This document shows positions 1 to 7,920 of a stretch of DNA of 28,482 nucleotides, in pieces. Each line of letters opens with the position of its first letter. Position 1 is the stretch's first letter. Below the pieces are notes generated by a model. The model worked only from the letters and a program-made list of their open reading frames with translations, was not told where the DNA came from and made no database searches. The DNA comes from CAZBBB01 sp964490005 (GTDB lineage Bacteria > Planctomycetota > B15-G4), in assembly GCA_964490005.1 (NCBI GenBank), contig CAZBBB010000035.1:1-28482 (forward strand), written 5' to 3'. Made by a program: the position numbers and the translations under genes.

Positions 1-2
1 CG

Positions 3-596
3 CGCCTGCGCTTCGAGTACGAGGACGCCCGCCTGCGCCGGCTCGTCGCGGGCGAGCCGCCCGCGCCGGCCGACGCGCTGGCCGGCACGCTCGAGGCCGC
101 CCTCGCGGCGCTCGACCGCGCGCGCGCCGTCCACCCCGCCGACGCGGCGCTCGCGCGCCAAGGGGCGCGGCTGTGCCTGTTCGCCGGACGCGAGGTGCAG
201 CGCTCCGACGCGCTGCGCGCCCGCTACCTGCGACTCATGCAGGACGCGCTGGCGCTCGACCCGCTCGACGTCGACGGCCACTGGGACCTGGCCCAGGAGG
301 CGCGCAAGCACGGCGAGCACGCGCTCGCGCAGCGGCACCTCGACGCGCTGTTCGCGATCGAGCCCGACCACGCCTTCGTGTGGTACTCGATGGCGCGCCT
401 GCGCGAGTTCGACGGCGACCTGCACGGCGCGCTGCACGACTACGTCCGGGCCGAGGAGGCCTGGCTCAACTGCATCGTGAAGGCCGAGGCCGCCAACCCG
501 AAAACCCGCTCCTTCTACGAGAAAAACCTGCAGAAGACGGATCTCGCCGTGGTGCGGGCCCGCCTCGTCGCGCTGCGCGAGGCCCTTTATTTCTGA
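3..596 (+). CDS. TPR-like protein, 5'-truncated by window edge
   Basis: An open frame runs from the window edge to the TGA at 594-596, leaving 197 visible residues, so the true start lies upstream. The visible part is helical and Ala/Leu/Arg-rich. It holds about two TPR-like helical pairs: the segment beginning ALDPLDVDGHWDLAQEARKH and the next one around FAIEPDHAFVWYSMARLREF show the spaced W/L/A/Y, 'P..' and G positions of TPR units. A GTG at 195 could start a shorter product, but the frame stays open and coding-like upstream of it, so a 5'-partial gene is preferred. No catalytic motif is visible, and the likely role is protein-protein contact. The gene ends 75 nt before hppA, and a perfect GC hairpin sits 21 nt past its stop. 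Confidence 0.6.
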   Translation, partial: RLRFEYEDARLRRLVAGEPPAPADALAGTLEAALAALDRARAVHPADAALARQGARLCLFAGREVQRSDALRARYLRLMQDALALDPLDVDGHWDLAQEARKHGEHALAQRHLDALFAIEPDHAFVWYSMARLREFDGDLHGALHDYVRAEEAWLNCIVKAEAANPKTRSFYEKNLQKTDLAVVRARLVALREALYF

Positions 597-609
597 CCGT
601 CCCCGGCCG

Positions 610-615
610 TATGAT
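610..615 (+). promoter_or_regulatory. putative -10 element upstream of hppA
   Basis: TATGAT matches the bacterial sigma70 -10 consensus at five of six positions and stands out in GC-rich surroundings, 57 nt before the hppA ATG. The best -35 is poor (TTTATT at 586-591, 18-nt spacing). Similar TATnnT hexamers precede several other genes here. This is inferred from sequence only. Confidence 0.3.
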
Positions 616-617
616 CC

Positions 618-635
618 GCGCCCTTTGTAGGGCGC
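618..635 (+). terminator. hairpin between the TPR gene and hppA
   Basis: The arms GCGCCCT and AGGGCGC pair perfectly over 7 bp around a TTGT loop, 21 nt after the upstream stop codon. No T-tract follows, so classical intrinsic termination is uncertain. The 5' arm lies at the expected start point of transcription from the TATGAT at 610. The complete hairpin would therefore form only in read-through RNA from the upstream gene. Confidence 0.3.
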
Positions 636-671
636 CCCCAGATCGCCGTGCCCCCGGGACCCCGGAGACCC

Positions 672-2702
<2,031 letters not shown>

Positions 2703-2736
2703 GCCGGGGCGCCGCCGCCCGCCCGCCGACCGCCGC

Positions 2737-3084
2737 GTGGCGGAGGTCTGCGCGCGCATCGCCGTCGACCGCAAGGCGCGCGACGTGCGGCTGCTGCACG
2801 TCGGCGAGCGGCTGGGCATCTGCGACTGGTTCGTGCTCGCCACCGTCAACAATCGCCGGCAGGCGCGCGCGATCCGCGACGCCATCCGCCTCGGGCTGAA
2901 GGCCGAGGGTGCGGGCGTGCCGCTCGCGGCCAGCGAGGATCCCGACGGCCGCTGGTCGCTGTACGACTACGGCAGCGTCGTCGTGCACCTGTTCGACGAG
3001 GAGGGCCGCCGGCACTTCGACCTCGACGGGCGCTGGCGCGACGTCGAGGAGCTCGCCGTCGATCCCGACGCGACGGAAGGCTGA
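2737..3084 (+). CDS. rsfS: ribosomal silencing factor RsfS
   Basis: RsfS (Iojap/DUF143 family) binds ribosomal protein uL14 and blocks joining of the two ribosomal subunits in starvation. The core is recognisable: RKARDVRLLHV, then ICDWFVLATVNNRRQARAI (the family's 'sDyFVIaTg.s.rq..AI'), and near the C-terminus WSLYDYGSVVVHLFDEEGR followed by a tail like 'ryYdLerlW'. The start is ambiguous. GTG at 2737 gives 115 aa, close to the usual 105-120, with a 34-nt gap after hppA. TTG at 2692 or 2683 would give about 130 aa and overlap the hppA stop. None has a clear ribosome binding site. Only 3 nt separate the stop from the next gene's GTG, so the two are probably cotranscribed. Confidence 0.85.
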   Translation: MAEVCARIAVDRKARDVRLLHVGERLGICDWFVLATVNNRRQARAIRDAIRLGLKAEGAGVPLAASEDPDGRWSLYDYGSVVVHLFDEEGRRHFDLDGRWRDVEELAVDPDATEG

Positions 3085-3087
3085 GCG

Positions 3088-3930
3088 GTGAGCGGCGCGG
3101 CGCTCGACGGCGGCGCGTGGTCGGCCGAGCTGGAGTGCGCGCGCGAGCTGGCGCGCCTGGCGGGCGGCATCGTGCTGGACTGGGCCGCGCGCGGGGTCGA
3201 CGTCGACGACAAGGACGGCCAGCCCGTCACGCAGGCCGATCGCGAGAGCAACGCGCTCATCACGACCGAGCTGGCGCGGCGCTTCCCGGCCGACGCGATC
3301 CTGGCCGAGGAGACCGAAGTGAGCGACGCGCGCTGGCGCCACGCGCCGCGCTGCTGGGTCGTCGACCCGCTCGACGGCACCTCCGACTTCATCAAGGGAC
3401 GCGAGGGCTTCGCCGTGATGATCGGCCTGCTCGAACGCGGCCGCCCGCGCCTGGGCGTCGTGAACGTGCCCAAGGCGGGCCGCCTGTTCAGCGGCGTGGT
3501 GTCGCTCGGCGCGGTCGAGGAGCGCGGCGGCGCGAGCCGGCGGCTGACGGTCTCGCGCCGCGCGGCGACCTCCGAGCTGCGCGTGATCGCCTCGATCGCC
3601 CACCGCGACGAGCGGCTCGAGGCCGCGCTGGCCGCGCTGGCGCCGCGCGAGCTGCTGCAGGTCGGCAGCGTGGGCTACAAGGTCGGCAAGATCGTGGCCG
3701 ACGAGGCCGACCTCTACGTGGCGACGACCGCGCGCATCTCGCTCTGGGACACGGTCGCGCCCGAGGCCATCCTGGTCGCCGCGGGCGGGCGCATGCTCGA
3801 CCTCGACGGCCGGCCGCTGCACTACGCCGGCCCGCAGCTCAACCACCGGCGCGGCCTGCTCGCGACCAACGGCGCCTGCGCCCACGCCGTCGTCTCGCGT
3901 CTCTCGGGGCAGTTCCCGACGCTCGACTGA
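3088..3930 (+). CDS. inositol monophosphatase family protein, CysQ-like phosphatase
   Basis: This 280-residue protein belongs to the Li+-sensitive, Mg2+-dependent sugar/nucleotide phosphatase superfamily. The metal ligands are visible: E74-E75 in ILAEETEV, the WVVDPLDGTSDF signature with D93 and D96, and the C-terminal W-D pair in SLWDTVAPEA with D221. QPVTQADRESN near residue 50 is the usual N-terminal motif. The most likely activity is removal of the 3' phosphate from PAP (3'-phosphoadenosine 5'-phosphate), as in CysQ. Members acting on inositol phosphate or histidinol phosphate share these motifs, so the substrate is not certain. It starts with GTG 3 nt after rsfS and probably belongs to the same transcript. 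Confidence 0.88.
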   Translation: MSGAALDGGAWSAELECARELARLAGGIVLDWAARGVDVDDKDGQPVTQADRESNALITTELARRFPADAILAEETEVSDARWRHAPRCWVVDPLDGTSDFIKGREGFAVMIGLLERGRPRLGVVNVPKAGRLFSGVVSLGAVEERGGASRRLTVSRRAATSELRVIASIAHRDERLEAALAALAPRELLQVGSVGYKVGKIVADEADLYVATTARISLWDTVAPEAILVAAGGRMLDLDGRPLHYAGPQLNHRRGLLATNGACAHAVVSRLSGQFPTLD

Positions 3931-3934
3931 GCGG

Positions 3935-3953
3935 GGCCGGGCGGGCTCCGGCC
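3935..3953 (+). terminator. GC hairpin after the phosphatase gene
   Basis: GGCCGG and CCGGCC form a perfect 6-bp stem around a 7-nt loop, starting 4 nt after the stop codon at 3928-3930. There is no T-tract. It may be a terminator or an mRNA 3'-end stabiliser, though such hairpins also arise by chance in DNA this GC-rich. Confidence 0.25.
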
Positions 3954-4023
3954 GGGCGCGGCCACAGTCTCCCGCCGCATCCTGCCGAGAAACGACGGGA
4001 TCCGGCGTCCCCCCGGCCCCGAC

Positions 4024-5739
4024 ATGAACATCGCCTGGCAAGACTGGTCCGAAGAGCTGCTGGCCGTCGCCCGCGAGGAGCGCCGGCCGGTCCTGGTGTC
4101 GATCGTGGCGAGCTGGTGCCGCTTCTGCCGCGAGATGGACGCCACGACCTGGTCCGACCCGCGCGTGGCGGCGCTCGTCGCGGAGCTGGCCATCGCGGTG
4201 CGCGTCGACAAGGACCTGCGGCCGGACGTCGACGCGCGCTACGGGCAGGGGGGCTGGCCGAGCACCGTGATCCTCGATCCCGACGGCGAGGTCATGGCGG
4301 GCGGCACCTGGATGCCGACCGAGGAGCTGCTGGCGCAGTTGGCCGAGGCGGCGCGCCGGCTGCGCACCGAGGGGCCGAGCTATCGCGCGCCGCCGCCGCC
4401 GCCCGCGCCGCGCGGCGGGCGTCTCGACGCCTCGATCCTGCCGGCCCTCGAAGCCTCGCTGCTGGCGCAGTTCGACAGCCGGCACGGCGGCTTCGGCACG
4501 GGGCAGAAGTTCCCGCATCCCGAGGCGCTCGACTACGCCATCCTGCGCCACGCCGACAGCGCCGCGCCGCGCCTGCGCGAGGTCGTCGAGAAGACGCTGG
4601 TGCACATGGCCGAAGGGGCGCTGCACGACGCCGTCGAGGGCGGCTTCTTCCGCTTCTGCGCCGGGCGCGACTGGAGCCGGCCGCACACCGAGAAGCTGCT
4701 GGAGACGAACGCGGGCCTGGCCCGCAACTACCTCGAGGCCGGACAGGTGCTGCGCCGCGCCGACCTGCTCGAGGTCGGGGCGCGCACGGCGGACGCGCTG
4801 CTGGCGCTGTTCCGCGACGAGCCGTCCGGGCTGTTCCACGGCAGCCTCGACGCGGACGACGAGTACTACGCGCGCGACGCCGACGGACGGCGCACGCGCC
4901 GTCCGCCGCGCCGCGACGGGCGCTTTTTGGCCGACGCCAACGCGCGCGCGATCGCGGCGCTGCTCAAGGCGGGCGCCGTGCTCGACCGCCCCGACCTCAC
5001 GCGCGCGGCCGTCGCGTCCGGCGCGGCGCTGCTCGAGCGCCTGCACCGGCCCGGGCGCGGCATGTACCACTACGATGACGGCCAGGGACGGCGCCTGCCG
5101 GGGCTGCTGCGCGACCAGGCCGAGACGGCGCGTGCGCTGCTGCTGCTGCTGCAGTACGCCGACCGGCGCGAATTGCTCGCGACCCTCGAGGAACTGCTCG
5201 AGCGCATCGCGACGCGGCACGTGGGCCCTGACGGCGACCTCGTCAACGAGGACGAGGTGGCGGGCGCGCGGCCCGCGCGCCGGGCCGACGCCGCCATCCT
5301 CGACGCGGCGAGCGCGGCCGAGGTGCTGCTGCGCGGCGCGCTCGTGTGCGGCCGGCCCGAGTGGACGGCCGTCGCGCGCAGCGCGCTGCTGCGGCACGCC
5401 GCCGACCACCGCCGCTACGGCTGGGCGATGGCCGCCTACGGGCGCAGCGTCGAACTGCTCGTGCAGCCGCCGCTGCACATCCTCGTCGTCGGGCGCGACG
5501 GCGACCCGCGCACGGGCGCGCTGCTGCGCGCCGCCTCGTCGAGCTACCTGCCGAGCCGCGTCGTGCAGCACCTCGATCCGGAGGCCGACGCGGCGGCCCT
5601 CGAGCGGCTCGAGTTGCCGGTGCGCGAGCGGCCCGTGGCCTTCGTGCATCTCGAGCACGACTGCGCCGCCGAACACGACGAGCCCGAGACGCTGTGGGCG
5701 GTGCTCGCGGCGGCCAACGCGCGCCGGCGGCTGCTCTGA
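4024..5739 (+). CDS. DUF255 thioredoxin-domain protein (YyaL/SPATA20-like), compact form
   Basis: The 571-residue protein has an N-terminal thioredoxin-like domain (about 1-115) and a C-terminal alpha/alpha-barrel region. The N-terminus follows the DUF255 pattern: IAWQDWSEELLAVAREERRP, then a redox-type WCRFC (C32, C35), then GGWPS with the expected cis-proline P79. The barrel keeps family landmarks: GGFGTGQKFPHPEALDY near 155-171, GGFFRF at 206-211, and RPHTEKLLETNAGL from 219 (normally 'PHFEKMLYDNAqL'). Usual members are nearer 680-700 aa and have CHWC, so this one is shorter and divergent. No signal peptide is seen, which suggests a cytoplasmic location. The family's function is poorly known. 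The gene converges on the lipoprotein gene, with only 13 nt between stop codons. No clear ribosome binding site precedes the ATG. Confidence 0.82.
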   Translation: MNIAWQDWSEELLAVAREERRPVLVSIVASWCRFCREMDATTWSDPRVAALVAELAIAVRVDKDLRPDVDARYGQGGWPSTVILDPDGEVMAGGTWMPTEELLAQLAEAARRLRTEGPSYRAPPPPPAPRGGRLDASILPALEASLLAQFDSRHGGFGTGQKFPHPEALDYAILRHADSAAPRLREVVEKTLVHMAEGALHDAVEGGFFRFCAGRDWSRPHTEKLLETNAGLARNYLEAGQVLRRADLLEVGARTADALLALFRDEPSGLFHGSLDADDEYYARDADGRRTRRPPRRDGRFLADANARAIAALLKAGAVLDRPDLTRAAVASGAALLERLHRPGRGMYHYDDGQGRRLPGLLRDQAETARALLLLLQYADRRELLATLEELLERIATRHVGPDGDLVNEDEVAGARPARRADAAILDAASAAEVLLRGALVCGRPEWTAVARSALLRHAADHRRYGWAMAAYGRSVELLVQPPLHILVVGRDGDPRTGALLRAASSSYLPSRVVQHLDPEADAAALERLELPVRERPVAFVHLEHDCAAEHDEPETLWAVLAAANARRRLL

Positions 5740-5752
5740 ATCGGCGCGCGAA

Positions 5753-6190
5753 TCAGCCGCGCGGCAGGCCGGGCTGGGTCGTCACGAGGCGGGGCGTGCC
5801 GTTGCGGCCGAAAAAGGCCGCGATGCCCTGGTCGCGGCTGCCGAAGCCGATGGCGTGCGCGCCGCCCTGCGCGTCGAAGCGGTAGGTCGTTCCGCCCGGC
5901 GTGATGAAGCCCAGGAAATCGAGCTGCGGGCCCTGGATGAGCAGCGTGCCGGGCGTCCACGGGCGCTCGTCGAGCAGGCCTTCGGGCACGGGCAGGACCT
6001 CGACCACGTAGCCGACCAGGTCGGCGCCGAAGCGGATCTCGAGCGTGTCGGCGTACTGCAGGTCGCGCGCGGCGGCGAGCGTCCGCACCGCGGGCGGCGT
6101 CGCGGCCCGCGCGTGCGGCGCCGACGAGCAGGCGGCCGGCATCAAGGCGCACAGGCCGGCGAGCAGGACACGGGCGGACGGGCGGGGCAT
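5753..6190 (-). CDS. small putative lipoprotein, function unknown
   Basis: The product has 145 residues. A basic N-terminus (MPRPSAR) and a hydrophobic stretch end in ALMPAACSSAPHA, which resembles a lipoprotein signal with the modified cysteine at residue 21. Proline at -3 is atypical, so ordinary signal peptidase cleavage is possible. The mature part is a small domain rich in beta-branched residues, with YADTLEIRFGADLVGYVVEVL and PQLDFLGFITPGGTTYRFD. I do not recognise a family. The ATG at 6190 is preferred because GAGAGG lies 5 nt upstream on the minus strand; in-frame upstream starts lack this. About 100 nt separate it from the pseudopilin gene on the same strand, so they could be cotranscribed. 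Confidence 0.65.
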   Translation of the reverse strand: MPRPSARVLLAGLCALMPAACSSAPHARAATPPAVRTLAAARDLQYADTLEIRFGADLVGYVVEVLPVPEGLLDERPWTPGTLLIQGPQLDFLGFITPGGTTYRFDAQGGAHAIGFGSRDQGIAAFFGRNGTPRLVTTQPGLPRG

Positions 6191-6288
6191 GGCGGCCTCT
6201 CTGCGGAGCGGGGGCGCGCCAGTATGCGTCGAGCGGGGTCTGCGGGCCAAGGCCGCGCGGGCCGCGCGCGCCCGGGAGACGGGCGACC

Positions 6289-6831
6289 TCAGTCGATGAT
6301 CAGCAGCAGGTCGTCACCCTCGGCCTGGGTGGCGTGGCAGGGCGTCTGCACGATGCCGTCGGGGCCGGCCGAGAGGACCATCGCGTGCTCGCGCACGTTG
6401 ACCCAGCCCTCGACGTTGACGAGATAGGCGTTGCCCCACGGGTCGGAGCGCAGGTCCGAGACGTAGGGGCCGTTCCAGCCCGGGCCGCCCATGTTGGCGC
6501 TGAGCAGCACGTCGTCGAGCGGGCGGGCCTCGCCGCCCTCGCCGAATCCGTGGCCGGCCGGGATGGCGCCGGGGCTGTAGAGCCAGGCGACGTTGGTGCG
6601 GCCGCGCACGCCGGTGGGGAGGAACAGCGTGTCGCGCGAGTAGGCGGCCAGGCCGGCGGCGATGGACTGCATCTCGCCGAGGGCCTCGGCTTCGCGCGCC
6701 GCGCCGACTTCTTCGCCGACGACCGGCATCAACACGCCGGAGAGGCTCACCAGGATGGACAGCGCGACGAGGGCCTCGAGCACGCCCGAGGGCTTGTTTC
6801 TTCGCGCGGGACGATCGGACGCAGCGTTCAT
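6289..6831 (-). CDS. GspG-like type II secretion pseudopilin / type IV pilin-like protein
   Basis: The 180-residue protein begins with a short basic leader (NAASDRPARRNKPSG) and a hydrophobic helix, VLEALVALSILVSLSGVLMPVV, as in type IV pilins and pseudopilins. The C-terminal half matches the GspG fold: WNGPYVSDLRSDPWGNAYLVNV corresponds to 'GPYl..lp.DPWGnpY', and MVLSAGPDGIVQT to the 'S.GaDG' ending. The ATG at 6831 is chosen because GGAGGAG (complement of 6840-6846) lies 8 nt upstream. The usual G|FTLIE processing site is shortened to G|VLE, putting glutamate at +3 instead of +5. No other secretion gene is nearby. It is probably a membrane pseudopilin, possibly one of many scattered copies. 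Confidence 0.8.
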   Translation of the reverse strand: MNAASDRPARRNKPSGVLEALVALSILVSLSGVLMPVVGEEVGAAREAEALGEMQSIAAGLAAYSRDTLFLPTGVRGRTNVAWLYSPGAIPAGHGFGEGGEARPLDDVLLSANMGGPGWNGPYVSDLRSDPWGNAYLVNVEGWVNVREHAMVLSAGPDGIVQTPCHATQAEGDDLLLIID

Positions 6832-6944
6832 CACGGTCTCTCCTCCGCTCATGGCCAGCCGTTTCGGCGGGAATCTCGCCGGGACTTGAGGGCGATTCCT
6901 ATGATTCCGCCCTCCGTTCCCGCCCCCCCTCCCGAGCGGCCGCC
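6832..6944. promoter_or_regulatory. divergent intergenic region with -10-like TATGAT
   Basis: This 113-nt region lies between the pseudopilin (-) and the aromatic-rich lipoprotein (+). TATGAT at 6900-6905, followed by TCCGCCC, is the best -10-like element for the plus-strand gene and lies 40 nt before its ATG. No acceptable -35 is seen 16-18 nt upstream. The strong GGAGGAG ribosome binding site of the pseudopilin is at its left edge. Confidence 0.3.
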
Positions 6945-7913
6945 ATGTCCCCCCCGTCCCGAGCGCCGTTTCGACCGTTCCGCGGGGGTCCGCGCGCCGC
7001 CTGGGCCCTGGCGCTGCTCGCCGGATGCAGCACGCCGCTGCTCGACCAGCCCGCCCAGACGCGGCAAACGAGCGTGCCCCTCGCGCCGCTCGTGCACGTC
7101 TCGTCCTCACCCGACGGCAGCAGCCACCAGTGGTCGGCGCTGTTCTGGCTCTTCGGCCAGGACGTCGAGGGCCAGCGCGCGCACGCCCGCGCGCTGCCCT
7201 TCTGGTGGCGCGACCACGAGCCGCCCTACCGCGAGCGCACGCTCGTGCTGCCCTTCTGGTACAGCGAGGACACGCCCGCGGCGCGCACGCGCTTCTGGTC
7301 GCTGCTCTACGGGTACACCGAGTCGGACGAGTTGCGCACCGACTACGTCCTGCCGCCGCTCTTCGTGCTCGAGCGCGGCCCCGGGGCCGACTACCGGCGC
7401 GCCGCGCTGCTGCTGGCCTTCGACTGGCGCGCCGAGGGCGAGGCGCACGATCTCGTGCTGCTCAACCTGCTCGGCCTGGCGACGGGCCTGCGCGCCCAGA
7501 CCGGTCGGCCCGCCGAGGGCGAGACGGTGGGCGCGCTGGGGCGCACGTCGAGCCGCCGGATCGAGCTGCTCAACGTGCTCGGGATCGTCTCGCTGTTCGG
7601 CTACGACGACGTGGGCGACCGGCGCGAGTGGCGGCTGGGTACGCTGTTCAGCAACGAGGTCATGTCCCTGGCGCGGAGCTGGCGTTCGCGCGGCGACGAC
7701 CCCTTCGTGCGCGAGTGGATCTTCCCCGTGTACATGAACGTCGCCGACGCGAGCGGCGGCTTCCACTGGCTGGGCCCGCTGTGGGGCGGGTTCTCCGACA
7801 CGGCGAGCGGGCGCGCGACCGACTGGTGGCTGGCGGGGCTGCTGGCCCGCACGCGCGCGCCGGAGGGCGAGACCTGGCGCGTGCTCGGGCTGCCGGTCGT
7901 CTCGCCCGACTGA
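6945..7913 (+). CDS. aromatic-rich lipoprotein, function unknown
   Basis: This 322-residue protein has a clear lipoprotein signal: a basic start, the hydrophobic WALALLAGC, and a perfect L-A-G-C lipobox with the lipidated cysteine at residue 28. The mature protein holds short degenerate repeats built of aromatic strands: ALPFWWRDHEPP then VLPFWYSEDTPA near the start, LLNLLGLATGL and later LLNVLGIVSLFGYDD, then WIFPVYMNV and HWLGPLWGGF. Alternating Trp/Phe/Leu-rich strands with charged turns suggest an all-beta repeat protein, possibly surface-exposed or outer-membrane associated. I do not recognise a named family. It converges on the membrane protein gene, with 7 nt between stop codons. Confidence 0.72.
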   Translation: MSPPSRAPFRPFRGGPRAAWALALLAGCSTPLLDQPAQTRQTSVPLAPLVHVSSSPDGSSHQWSALFWLFGQDVEGQRAHARALPFWWRDHEPPYRERTLVLPFWYSEDTPAARTRFWSLLYGYTESDELRTDYVLPPLFVLERGPGADYRRAALLLAFDWRAEGEAHDLVLLNLLGLATGLRAQTGRPAEGETVGALGRTSSRRIELLNVLGIVSLFGYDDVGDRREWRLGTLFSNEVMSLARSWRSRGDDPFVREWIFPVYMNVADASGGFHWLGPLWGGFSDTASGRATDWWLAGLLARTRAPEGETWRVLGLPVVSPD

Positions 7914-7920
7914 GCCCCGC

